A program made the translations under genes and the position numbers. Positions 34,288 through 43,057 of a stretch of DNA of 64,000 bases are shown here, piece after piece. Each line of letters begins with the position of its first letter. Position 1 is the first letter of the stretch. Below the pieces are notes generated by a model, which saw only the letters and a list, made by a program, of their open reading frames with translations, searched no databases and had not been told where the DNA came from. The DNA is from DASTFY01 sp963829955 (GTDB taxonomy: Bacteria > Actinomycetota > Acidimicrobiia > Acidimicrobiales > Ilumatobacteraceae), in assembly GCA_963829955.1 (NCBI GenBank), contig CAWHKS010000005.1:1-64000 (forward strand), given 5' to 3'.

Positions 34288-35529
34288 TCACGCCGTCGGG
34301 ACCGTCGCGACAGGGTGCTCGAGCGGGGAGGTGAAGTGCGGGCGCGCCGCGCGCACGACCACGAGAGCCGCAGCAAGCGCGACGGCGGCTGCCACCGTCG
34401 TCGCCCGCAGCCCGATCACGTCGGCGATGCGGCCCTGCAGCAGCGCCCCGAGGGGGTAGAGCGCGCCGAGCACGGCGTTGTTCACCGCCAGCACCCGGCC
34501 GGTGAGCTCGTCGGGCGACCGCTGCTGCGCGACCGTCGTGAAGGTCGACAGCGCCAGCATGTACAGGAAGCCGACCACGGCCAGCGCCATCGCCATCGTC
34601 ACGACGTTCGGGGCCAGGCCGTAGAGGGCCAACGACGGGGCGAGCAGCCCGACGGCCCGCACCATGGTGAGCCGCACGCCGTAGCGGGCCACTAGACCAC
34701 CGATGACGGCGCCGGCCATCACCGCGCCGATGCCTTGGGCCGTCACGAGCACGCCGGTGGTGGCCTCGCTGCCGTCCAGGACCTTCACGGCCATGGCCGG
34801 TATCAACGCGATGAACGGCGCGGCCAGAAAGGTGTTGAGGCACATGATCGTGAACGTGGCACGGAGCCCGGGCTCGGCCCGCACGTGGTGCCATCCACCG
34901 AGGATGGACCGCCGGAACGACTCGTGCGTCGCACCGCGCACCGGCCGAGGGAGGCGCACGCTGGCCACGGCGACGATCACGGCGAGGAAGCTGACCGCGT
35001 TGATGGCCAGTGCCCACGAGATGCCGCCGATGCCGATGGCGAGCGCGGCGGCGACGGGTCCGAGGATGCGTCCCAGGTTCCACTGGGCCGAGGACAGCCC
35101 GATGGCCGCGGGCAAGTCCTCGGGCGGGACGAGGTGGCGGAACGACGCCTGGTAGGCCGGGAAGCCGATGGCAGCCGCGCAGCCGCTCAGCAGCGTGAGC
35201 AAGGCGATCACGGCCGGTCCGGCGGCGTCGGCGGCGACGAGCACGGTGACCGCGGTTGCGACCACGGCCTGCGCCGACATCGCGACGAGCAGGATCACCT
35301 TGCGGGAGCGCCGGTCGGCCAGCGCGCCACCGATGGGACCGATCACGGCCACCGGGACGAAGCCGGCGGCGGCGATCACCGCCGACCAGACGGCCAGGCG
35401 GGTCTGGTCGGCCACGTAGTAGCCGAGGGCCACCGTCTCCATCCACGTGCCGATGTTGGAGAGGGCGGCACCGATCCAGAAGCGGCGGAACGGCGGATGC
35501 CGCAACGGCGCCAGCGTCACGAGCCCCAC
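34288..35529 (-). CDS. MFS transporter (enterobactin-exporter-like)
   Basis: 413 aa, about 12 TMs. The loop motif GALADRRSRKVILL between TM2 and TM3 is the MFS motif A, and the start PLRHPPFRRFWIGAALSNIGTWMETVALGYYVAD is typical of the MFS_3 subgroup. Substrate unknown. It lies between the Eis-like gene and the acyl-CoA dehydrogenase on the same strand. Confidence 0.88.
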   Translation of the reverse strand: MGLVTLAPLRHPPFRRFWIGAALSNIGTWMETVALGYYVADQTRLAVWSAVIAAAGFVPVAVIGPIGGALADRRSRKVILLVAMSAQAVVATAVTVLVAADAAGPAVIALLTLLSGCAAAIGFPAYQASFRHLVPPEDLPAAIGLSSAQWNLGRILGPVAAALAIGIGGISWALAINAVSFLAVIVAVASVRLPRPVRGATHESFRRSILGGWHHVRAEPGLRATFTIMCLNTFLAAPFIALIPAMAVKVLDGSEATTGVLVTAQGIGAVMAGAVIGGLVARYGVRLTMVRAVGLLAPSLALYGLAPNVVTMAMALAVVGFLYMLALSTFTTVAQQRSPDELTGRVLAVNNAVLGALYPLGALLQGRIADVIGLRATTVAAAVALAAALVVVRAARPHFTSPLEHPVATVPTA

Positions 35530-35604
35530 GAGGAGGCGAGGCTATCGACGACCCTTGGCGCCGAGGGCTGGCGACGAACCTCGGCGACGAGGGGCGACCG
35601 ACGG

Positions 35605-36832
35605 TCAGAAGGGGTTCTGCGTGTGGGGCATCCGTTCGGCGGAGAAGAAGACGTCGGCCCGCCGGAGGGCGCCGGGCGTCGCCTCGGTGATCCGCTGTGC
35701 GCGGCGCGAGGACGGAGGGCCGGAAGCCGCCGAGGTAGATGGCGCCGAACGCGGCGCGGTCGAGCACGAGATCGGCCCGCCGGCGGGTCCGGCGCGAGAC
35801 CCCGCCGTCGGGTCCGCCCTCGACCTCCCAGCGGGTCGGCACGGCGTCGGCGGCATCCGTCGTATCGGGCAGCAGCTCCAGGACGAAGCGGTCCTCGCTC
35901 ATGTACGTTCGGGCGCCCAGCAGGTCGGCCGGCTGATGCGGCCGGAGCCAGACGTCATCGTCGATGGCGACGGTGCCGACGGCCCGCGGATTGTCGACCG
36001 CCAGCTGGAGCGGGTCGTCGATGGGGACGGCCCGCCTCGAGGTGATGGTGGCGACCAGGTCGATGCCGAGCAGGGTGTGCCACAGGGCGAGGTGCGCTTC
36101 GTCGGTCACGGCGACCAGTTCGAGGAGGTCCACCTCGTGGGCGGGCCGTCCCTCGTTCCACTTCGTGCGGACCCGGTAGGCCGCGTAGCCCTCGTCGTGG
36201 CGCAGGCGCACCACGGGCGAGAAGCCGTCCTGCGCCTTGGCCTGGTCGGCGAAGGCCATGTCCCACCACGTCTCGCTGCGGGCCATCTCGGCAGGACGCT
36301 GGCGGCGGGCACGTTCCCAGACGGCCGGCACGTGGACGCGGGCCTCATCGTGCCCGATGAAACGAACGGACCCCGGCTTGGGCACCAGCTCGTCGCGCAA
36401 TCGCACGGCCCGGACATCGATGGCCACCCGGCGCATCTGCGTGGCCACGCCGTAGCCGAAGCGGCCGTAGATGGCACCCTCGGAGGCTCCGAGACCGGCC
36501 ACGGGCTCGCCGCGCGCGTCGATGTCTGCGTGGACCGCGCCGAGGAGGCGGCGAAGGATCCCCTGGCGCCGATGGGTGGCGGCGACGGACACCCACGTCA
36601 CCCCTCCCATGGGCACCGTGGCGCCGCCCGGCACGGACATGTCGAGGGCGAACGAGCCCGCCACACCGACGACCTCCGCGTCGTCGAGTGCGATGCGAAA
36701 GCGCGACAGGTCCATGATCGGCAGCCGGCGCTGGACTTCGTCCTCGTCGTAGAAGGTGCCGAAGCCGCGGGCGTCGGCGGCGAACATGGCCGGGGCGTCG
36801 GCCCTCTCCGGGACGCGGATCTCGATGGACAC
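35605..36832 (-). pseudogene. Eis-like GNAT N-acetyltransferase, single-base frameshift
   Basis: N-terminal GNAT domain with the acetyl-CoA loop VSVAATHRRQGILRRLLGAVH and GASEGAIYGRFGYG, then the second GNAT-like and the sterol-carrier-like C-terminal domains of the Eis family. At GGFRPSVLA the frame changes; AQRITEATPGALRRADVFFSAERMPHTQNPF then continues in the neighbouring frame with the conserved carboxy-terminal Phe used by Eis enzymes. One extra base at about 35700-35710 explains it; corrected length is 408 aa, as in mycobacterial Eis. GTG start. Confidence 0.83.
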
Positions 36833-36901
36833 GGCCGACGAGTCTGGCCCGCATCGGCGACGGGGCAGCACCGAATAACCGCCGGCCGCCGCCAGTTGGG
36901 G

Positions 36902-38392
36902 CTACGACGATGAGGCTTCGGCCCGGCGGCGCTGCAACAGCGCGGTGACCGCCTTGCCGTCGGCCTGGGCCCTCGTAGCCTTCATGACGGCGCCCACCAG
37001 GGCCCCGGCCGCCTTGTCCTCGCCGGCCCGGTACTTCTCCCACGCCGCCGGCTGCGCTCCGATCGCGGCGTCCACCGCGGCCTCGAGGACACCGCTCTCC
37101 ATGGCCTGGAAGCCCCGCTCAGCGGCGATGGCCGCAGGGTCGCCGTCGCCACCAGCGTCGACGAGCTCGCCGAGGATCTGCTTGGCCTGCGTGGGCGTGA
37201 CCTGTCCTGCCTTCTCCAGGCCGGTGAGCGCGGCCAGGGCCGCGGGCGTCACGGGATCCGGTCCGTCCGGCGGGAGGTTGTGTTCGATGTGGACGAGCAC
37301 CCGTACCGGATCGCCGCCGGCGGCGATGGCGTCGAGCGCCAAGCGGTCCCGCCCCCGGTCGACGACGAGGGCGACGGACTCGCTGGTCGACTCAGCGGCG
37401 GCCGCCGCGGCCAGCGCGACGCGCCGATCGGCCGGCAACGGCGGCAGCGCGGCGCGGATCTCCTCCACCCAGGCCGCATCGGGCGCCAGGGGGACGAGGT
37501 CCGGCTCGGGGAAGTACCGGTAGTCGTCGGCATCCTCCTTGGTGCGCAACGTGTGCGTGCGGCCGTCGTTCTCGTCCCAGTGACGGGTCTCCTGCCGGAC
37601 GGTCTCACCGTCAGCCAGCAACACGATCTGCCGGCGGGCCTCGTACTCGATCGCCCGACCGAGCGACCGGACCGAGTTGAGGTTCTTGATCTCGCAACGA
37701 GTCCCGAAGGGCTCACCGGGGCGGCGCACCGACACGTTGGCGTCGACCCGCATCGAACCCTCCTCCATCTTCGCGTCGGAGGCGTCGATGGCGACGAGGA
37801 TGCCCCGCAGCTCGTTGACGAACTGGCGCGCCTGGTCGGCACTGCGGATGTCCGGCCGGCCGACGATCTCCACCAACGGCACGCCGGCGCGGTTGTAGTC
37901 GACCAGCGAGTAGTCGCTCCCGTGGATCCGGCCGCCGCTGCCGCCGACGTGCGTGGACTTGCCGGTGTCCTCCTCCATGTGGGCCCGCTCGATGCCGATG
38001 CGGGTCCCGGAGGGCAGCTCCAGCCAGCCGTCGACGTTGAGCGGCTGGTCGTACTGGGAGATCTGATAGTCCTTCGGCATGTCCGGGTAGAAGTAGTTCT
38101 TCCGGTGGAACAGGCACGGCTGCACATCGCAGTGCAGCGCCAGGCCGATGCGGATCGCCAGCTCGACGGCCCGCCGGTTGAGCACCGGCAGCGAACCCGG
38201 GAGCCCGAGCGTGACGGGGTCTATGTTGGTGTTGGGCTCGTCTCCGAAGTGGTTGGGGCTGGCGCTGAAGAGCTTGGTGGCCGTGGACAGCTCGACGTGG
38301 ACCTCGAGGCCGACGACCAGCTCGTAGCCGTCGATCAGTTCGCCTGCTGCCACGGAAGCCGTGTCGGTCCCGGTCTGCTCGGTCGCCGTCAT
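36902..38392 (-). CDS. gatB: Asp-tRNA(Asn)/Glu-tRNA(Gln) amidotransferase subunit B
   Basis: 496-aa kinase and tRNA-binding subunit. Signature YFYPDMPKDYQISQYDQPL, DYNRAGVPLVEIV and the YRYFPEPDL motif are present; the helical YqeY-like C-terminal domain ends in QRRRAEASSS. ATG at 38392 follows GGAGGGG and overlaps the gatA stop (ATGA). Needed because such organisms often lack one or both of GlnRS and AsnRS. Confidence 0.95.
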   Translation of the reverse strand: MTATEQTGTDTASVAAGELIDGYELVVGLEVHVELSTATKLFSASPNHFGDEPNTNIDPVTLGLPGSLPVLNRRAVELAIRIGLALHCDVQPCLFHRKNYFYPDMPKDYQISQYDQPLNVDGWLELPSGTRIGIERAHMEEDTGKSTHVGGSGGRIHGSDYSLVDYNRAGVPLVEIVGRPDIRSADQARQFVNELRGILVAIDASDAKMEEGSMRVDANVSVRRPGEPFGTRCEIKNLNSVRSLGRAIEYEARRQIVLLADGETVRQETRHWDENDGRTHTLRTKEDADDYRYFPEPDLVPLAPDAAWVEEIRAALPPLPADRRVALAAAAAAESTSESVALVVDRGRDRLALDAIAAGGDPVRVLVHIEHNLPPDGPDPVTPAALAALTGLEKAGQVTPTQAKQILGELVDAGGDGDPAAIAAERGFQAMESGVLEAAVDAAIGAQPAAWEKYRAGEDKAAGALVGAVMKATRAQADGKAVTALLQRRRAEASSS

Positions 38393-39828
38393 GTCCCCTC
38401 CTTCACTGCTGCTTCCAGCACCGCCGCGGTGCGGTACATGAGCGGTTCGCCCAGTGACGGCGCGAGGACTTGCACGCCGACGGGCAGCGCGTCCTGGCCG
38501 GTGCCGAAGGGCACGCTGATGGCGGGATGGCCGGCCAGCGGCGAGGGGATCGTGTACACGTCGCACAGGTACATGGCGAGCGGGTTGTCGGTCTTGGCGC
38601 CGAAGGGGAAGGCGACGGTCGGTGCGGTGGGCGTGAGCAGGACGTCGGCGTCCTGGTAGGCGCGGGCGAAGTCGTCGGCGATGAGCCGGCGGACCTTGAG
38701 TGCCTTGCCGTAGTACGCGTCGTAGTAGCCCGCTGACAGGGCGTAGGTACCAAGCATGATCCGCCGCTTGACCTCGGCTCCGAAGCCAGCCTCGCGGGTG
38801 GCCGCGTTCATCGTCGCCGTGTCGGCGGCTTCGACCCGCAGGCCGTAGCGCACGCCGTCGTAGCGAGCCAGGTTGCTCGAGGCCTCGGCCGGGGCGATGA
38901 GGTAGTACGCGGTGAGGCCGTAGCTGAACGCCGGCACGGTGACGTCGACGGTCTTGGCCCCGGCTCGCTCCAGCGCCTCGAAGGCGAGCTCCATCCGCTC
39001 CTCGACGTCGGGGTCGGCGCCGGGCGGGAGGTCCGTGATGCGACCGACGCGTACCCCTTCGACGCCGTCGCCGAGGATGGACCGGAGAGCTGGCGCGGGC
39101 TGATCGATCGAGGTGGAGTCCATCGGGTCGTGACCACCAACGACCTCCAGGAGCAGTGCGGCGTCCTCGACCGTGTGGGCGAACGGGCCGATCTGGTCGA
39201 GGCTCGATGCAAACGCAACCAACCCGTAGCGGGAGACGACCCCGTACGTGGGCTTCACACCGACGACCCCGCACAGCGCGGCGGGCTGGCGGATCGATCC
39301 GCCCGTGTCCGAGCCGAACGCACCCGACGCGAAGCCGGCGGCCACCGCCGCCGCGCTGCCTCCGGAGGAACCACCGGGGACGCGGGTCAGGTCGTGGGGG
39401 TTTCGGGTCGGGCCGAAGGCCGAGTTCTCGGTGGACGACCCCATGGCGAATTCGTCGAGGTTGGTCTTGCCGATGATGACCGCACCGGCTGCAGTCAGCC
39501 TCTCGACCACCGTGGCGTTGTACGGCGGTCGCCAGCCCTCGAGGATCTTCGACGAGCAGGTCGTCGGGATGCCCCGGGTGCACATGTTGTCCTTCAGGGC
39601 CACGGGGACGCCGGCCAGCGGCCCCGGATCCTCCCCGGCCGCCACGCGGGCATCGACCGCGGCCGCGGCCTCGCGCGCCTCGTCGGCCAGCACGAGGTTG
39701 AAGGCATGCACGTCCGATTCCCGTTCCGATATGCGGGCCAGGTGGGCATCGACCACCTCGGCCGCGGTGGCCGCGCCGGTCCGGACGGCCTCGGCGATCT
39801 CGACGACGCCCGCGAGGTCGGTGCTCAC
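38389..39828 (-). CDS. gatA: Asp-tRNA(Asn)/Glu-tRNA(Gln) amidotransferase subunit A
   Basis: 479-aa amidase that releases ammonia from glutamine. The Ser-cisSer-Lys triad is visible: lysine in PVALKDNMCTRG and the serines in PGGSSGGSAAAVAAG and GSDTGGSIRQPAALCG. Full length. Start overlaps the stop of the Lgt-GatC frame (ATGA). Confidence 0.95.
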   Translation of the reverse strand: MSTDLAGVVEIAEAVRTGAATAAEVVDAHLARISERESDVHAFNLVLADEAREAAAAVDARVAAGEDPGPLAGVPVALKDNMCTRGIPTTCSSKILEGWRPPYNATVVERLTAAGAVIIGKTNLDEFAMGSSTENSAFGPTRNPHDLTRVPGGSSGGSAAAVAAGFASGAFGSDTGGSIRQPAALCGVVGVKPTYGVVSRYGLVAFASSLDQIGPFAHTVEDAALLLEVVGGHDPMDSTSIDQPAPALRSILGDGVEGVRVGRITDLPPGADPDVEERMELAFEALERAGAKTVDVTVPAFSYGLTAYYLIAPAEASSNLARYDGVRYGLRVEAADTATMNAATREAGFGAEVKRRIMLGTYALSAGYYDAYYGKALKVRRLIADDFARAYQDADVLLTPTAPTVAFPFGAKTDNPLAMYLCDVYTIPSPLAGHPAISVPFGTGQDALPVGVQVLAPSLGEPLMYRTAAVLEAAVKEGT

Positions 39829-41093
39829 GGTGCCTCTCCCAGGATCGGCGGCACGCGGAAGCGGCCGGACTCGGCCGCGGGCGCCGCCGCCAGCACCTCG
39901 TCGCGGTCGAGCGTGGGGCCGACGACGTCTTCGCGGAACACGTTCTGGAGCGGCAGTGGCTGCGGCATGGGAGCGACGTCGTCGAGCTCCAGGGCGTCGA
40001 TGTCCCTGAAGTGGTCGAGCATCGACGACAGCTGCTCGGTGTAGAGGGCCAGCTCGTCGTCGGTCAGCTCGAGGCGGGCCAGCCGGGCCACGTGCGCGAC
40101 TTGAGCAGGCGAGATGCGACCGGACACGGGAGCCGATGCTAGGGGTCCGTCGCGATCCTGGTCATCGACGAGCACCTCGCCGTCGGCGACCGTTTCACTC
40201 TCAACAGCCCCCTCCGGGACCGTCGCGACGGCTTCTCCGACGGGGTCCGGTCGGGGGCGACGCAGCGAGAACAGCAGATACGCCACGGCGAGCGCGAACA
40301 CCACGAGCGACACGACCTCGTTGACCCGCCATCCCCACAGGAGCGACGCCTCGTCGACGCGCAGCCGCTCGATCCAGAACCGCATGAACGTGTACCCGGC
40401 GACGTACAGCGCGAACAGCTCCGTGCCCCAGATGCGGAACCGGCGGTCGACCCAGATCAGCCCGCCGCACAGCAGGAGGCACCACAGCGACTCGTAGAGG
40501 AACGTGGGATGGAAGGTGGTCCCCGGCGGATAGCCGGCGGCCACCGCCTTGTCGGACGAGACCTCGAGCGCCCACGGCAGGTCGGTCGGCCGCCCGAACA
40601 GCTCCTGGTTCCACCAGTTCCCCCAGCGGCCGATGGCCTGGGCCAAGGGCAGCGCGGGCGTTATGGCGGACAACCCACCCTGCAGCGGGATGCCGCGCCG
40701 CAGGGCGGCCCAGATTCCTACCGCCACACCGAGCGCGATGCCGCCCCAGATGCCGAGGCCGCCCTCCCAGATCTTGAACGCGTCGAGCCACCGACCCTCG
40801 AAGCGTCGCCAGTCGGTGATCACGTGGTACAGGCGCGAGCCGATGATCCCGGCGGGAACGGCCCACAGCGCGATGTACGACATGTCCTCCCGGGTCCCCA
40901 CCCCTCTCGCTTCGAGCCGCCGGCCCGCCAGCCACACCGCGGCCAGCACACCGAGCGCGATCATCAGCCCGTAGGCGCGCAGGTTGAGCGGACCCAACGA
41001 GATCGTGCCGTTCGACGGGCTCGGGATCGACGCCGGCATCGACCCGAGGATCGGGCCGAGCGCGCCGAGCGCGCCGGCGATCATGGTGAGCAC
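39825..41093 (-). CDS. lgt-gatC: Prolipoprotein diacylglyceryl transferase in one frame with GatC
   Basis: 422-aa frame with no stop. Residues about 1-280 are Lgt: seven TMs, AYGLMIALGVLAAV, and the signature GRWGNWWNQELFG. Residues 280-322 are an acidic linker. Residues 323-422 are a complete GatC (ISPAQVAHVARLARLELTDDELALYTEQL, then the NVFREDVVGP region). GatC could be made separately from GTG at 40127, which would give a normal 100-aa protein but has no evident ribosome site. So this is either a true membrane-anchored fusion or two genes sharing a frame. Lgt lipidates exported lipoproteins; GatC stabilises GatA-GatB. Confidence 0.85.
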   Translation of the reverse strand: MLTMIAGALGALGPILGSMPASIPSPSNGTISLGPLNLRAYGLMIALGVLAAVWLAGRRLEARGVGTREDMSYIALWAVPAGIIGSRLYHVITDWRRFEGRWLDAFKIWEGGLGIWGGIALGVAVGIWAALRRGIPLQGGLSAITPALPLAQAIGRWGNWWNQELFGRPTDLPWALEVSSDKAVAAGYPPGTTFHPTFLYESLWCLLLCGGLIWVDRRFRIWGTELFALYVAGYTFMRFWIERLRVDEASLLWGWRVNEVVSLVVFALAVAYLLFSLRRPRPDPVGEAVATVPEGAVESETVADGEVLVDDQDRDGPLASAPVSGRISPAQVAHVARLARLELTDDELALYTEQLSSMLDHFRDIDALELDDVAPMPQPLPLQNVFREDVVGPTLDRDEVLAAAPAAESGRFRVPPILGEAP

Positions 41094-41124
41094 ACGGCGG
41101 GCATCCGGAGGGCGCGACCGGCGG

Positions 41125-41883
41125 TCAGCCCGTGACCTTGCGGCCGAACGCCACGGCAGCCTCGAAGATCACGTCCTTGTCGAAGTCCAGCGTCGCGACG
41201 TGGTAGCTGCGCTCGAGGCTGATGCGCTCGACCGGCCCGCCGAACGTCTCGGCCAGGAAGTCACCGTTGGACGGCTCGACCACATGGTCCTGCGGGCTGG
41301 TCAGGAGCAGCAGCGGGCACGTGATCTCGCTGTATCGCCCGCTCAACGAGGCCAGGCCGTCCTCGACCAGCGAGATCAGCGGGCGCAGCGGCGTCTGCTC
41401 GTAGGCGCTCTCCGTCGCGTCCGGATCGGCGATGTCGGCGCCGATCCCGGGCATGACGTCGGTGCCGTCGTCGACCATCCCGTGCACCATCTCCATGAGC
41501 TCGGCCGGCTGCGGCTTCGTGGCGGGGTTGATGCACACGATCCCCGCCACCTCGGGATGCTGCAGCGCTGTCCACAGCGTCAGGCTGCCCCCCATCGACA
41601 GACCCGAGACGACGACCTTGTCGGTGCGGGCCGCCAGCCGCTGGTAGGCCGCCTCCACCTCGGCGATCCAGTCCGCCCAGCCGGTCGTCATCATCTCCTC
41701 CACCGTCGTGCCGTGGCCCGGGAGCCGGGGCAGCTCGACGGTGAAGCCGGCAGCGGCGAAGGCTTCCGCCAACCCGCGCATCGAGCCCGGGTTGCCGGTG
41801 AAGCCGTGGAGGCAGAGCGCGCCGGCCCGTCCGCCTTCGGCGGACCAGGGCTCGGCACCGGGCACCAACTGGAGTTCGGTCAT
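41125..41883 (-). CDS. Alpha/beta hydrolase (carboxylesterase Est30/monoacylglycerol lipase type)
   Basis: 252 aa. Oxyanion-hole segment LCLHGFTGNPGSMRGLAE, LPGHGTT, nucleophile elbow GLSMGGS, acid in LLTSPQDHVV and histidine in RSYHVATLD complete the triad. Similar in length and motif spacing to Geobacillus Est30-type esterases. Cytoplasmic, no signal peptide. Confidence 0.88.
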   Translation of the reverse strand: MTELQLVPGAEPWSAEGGRAGALCLHGFTGNPGSMRGLAEAFAAAGFTVELPRLPGHGTTVEEMMTTGWADWIAEVEAAYQRLAARTDKVVVSGLSMGGSLTLWTALQHPEVAGIVCINPATKPQPAELMEMVHGMVDDGTDVMPGIGADIADPDATESAYEQTPLRPLISLVEDGLASLSGRYSEITCPLLLLTSPQDHVVEPSNGDFLAETFGGPVERISLERSYHVATLDFDKDVIFEAAVAFGRKVTG

Positions 41884-41920
41884 GGTCTGTGTCTAGCGGA
41901 CGCGGATCGAGCGCGACCCC

Positions 41921-41972
41921 TCACCGGTACGGGTCGTTGCTGCTGCTCACCGGTACGGGTCGTTGCTGCTGC
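41921..41972. repeat. Perfect 26-bp tandem duplication over the ferredoxin 3' end
   Basis: Two identical 26-bp copies, 41921-41946 and 41947-41972. Each encodes, on the minus strand, the last residues SSNDPYR and a stop of the ferredoxin gene. The second copy supplies the stop in use; the first is now non-coding. Confidence 0.92.
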
Positions 41973-42258
41973 CCGGCTCGGTCCACCACTCCTGGGGGTA
42001 GCCGGCCTGCTCCCACTCCGGGAACGGATAGATGCAGTCGACCGGACAGGCGGGCAGGCACTTGTCGCAGCCGGAGCACAGCTCCGGGATGATCACGACG
42101 TCAGCGCCGTGGTTGAAGATGGCGCCGAAGTGGCTCGGGCAGTGCCGCAGGCAGGCGTCGCAGTTGATGCACTCCGCCATCTCGATGCGCACCGGCGCGT
42201 TCTGCCACTTGGGGTTGCGCTCCCGCGTGGCGATCCGCTCGAGCCGGGCGCTGGACAC
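41947..42258 (-). CDS. Ferredoxin, 2[4Fe-4S] type
   Basis: 103 aa. Cluster motifs CINCDACLRHCP and CSGCDKCLPACPVDC give the usual CxxCxxCxxxCP pairs plus an extra cysteine. A 25-residue N-terminal arm and a C-terminal EWEQAGYPQEWWTEPG tail flank the core. It is divergent from a TetR gene with a 16-bp perfect palindrome between them, so it may be regulated by that protein. Confidence 0.9.
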   Translation of the reverse strand: MSSARLERIATRERNPKWQNAPVRIEMAECINCDACLRHCPSHFGAIFNHGADVVIIPELCSGCDKCLPACPVDCIYPFPEWEQAGYPQEWWTEPGSSNDPYR

Positions 42259-42290
42259 GCCACGAGCCTAGGACCCTGTGGGCGCCGGGA

Positions 42291-42306
42291 TTGACCCACG
42301 GGTCAA
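42291..42306. promoter_or_regulatory. Palindromic operator between ferredoxin and TetR genes
   Basis: TTGACCC-AC-GGGTCAA is a perfect inverted repeat of two 7-bp half-sites. It lies in the 74-bp gap between the divergent ferredoxin and TetR genes, the usual position for a TetR autoregulatory operator. Confidence 0.7.
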
Positions 42307-42332
42307 GGACTGGTGGACTGACCGCCGAGGCG

Positions 42333-43016
42333 ATGGTGAGCGACGTGGACCAACGATCAACCCGTGACCGCCCGTCCGGCGACGGACCGGCGACGACGCG
42401 CCGGCACACAGACCAGGGGCTCGAGCGCAAGCAGCAGTTGCTCGACGCCGCGGAGGCGCTGTTCGCCAGCGGGGGTTACGGCCCCACCCGCATCGCCGAC
42501 ATCTGCGAGACCGCGGGCGTGGCCAAGGGCCTCTTCTACTGGTACTTCGAGAACAAGGAGTCGCTCTTCGCCGAGCTCGTGCGCTCAGTCCGCCAGCAGT
42601 TGCGACGGGCCCAGGCGGCGGCGATGGACGACGACGCCGACCCGGTGACCCGCCTGCGCCAGGGCACCGAGGCCTCGGTGCGCTTCATGGCCGAGCACGG
42701 CCGGTTCTTCGCCCTCCTCGAGGTCGAGCGCCACGACCAGCGGGTCGCCGCCGTGCTGCGGGAGAGCGGCGACGTCTACGTCCAGGACGCGGCGCGGCTC
42801 GTGAAGGAGGCCCAGACGGCCGGGCTGATCCCCGACGAGCACGACCCCACGCTGCTCGCCATCGGTGTCCTCGGCGCCGTCGCGCAGTTCTCGCACTACC
42901 ACCGCACCGGGCGGCTGAAGATGTCGATCGACGAGCTGGCGACGTTCGTGGGGCAGTGGACGATCCAGGCCCTGGCCGCCGTGCCCAGCCCGGCACCGAG
43001 CCTCCCCGCGCGCTGA
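42333..43016 (+). CDS. TetR-family transcriptional regulator
   Basis: About 227 aa. After a 30-residue polar arm, the HTH reads KQQLLDAAEALFASGGYGPTRIADICETAGVAKGLFYWYFENKESLF; the C-terminal ligand domain is all-helical. I use ATG 42333 because the earlier in-frame TTG at 42291 lies inside the palindromic operator. Its likely targets are itself and the divergent ferredoxin. Confidence 0.88.
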   Translation: MVSDVDQRSTRDRPSGDGPATTRRHTDQGLERKQQLLDAAEALFASGGYGPTRIADICETAGVAKGLFYWYFENKESLFAELVRSVRQQLRRAQAAAMDDDADPVTRLRQGTEASVRFMAEHGRFFALLEVERHDQRVAAVLRESGDVYVQDAARLVKEAQTAGLIPDEHDPTLLAIGVLGAVAQFSHYHRTGRLKMSIDELATFVGQWTIQALAAVPSPAPSLPAR

Positions 43017-43057
43017 GCCGCGACTGTCCTGTCGCTGCGCCAGGGTGGGGACGTACC

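Noticed and set aside
42291..42332. TTG start giving a 14-residue longer TetR protein
   Set aside because: The TTG is the first base of a perfect palindromic operator and has no ribosome site.
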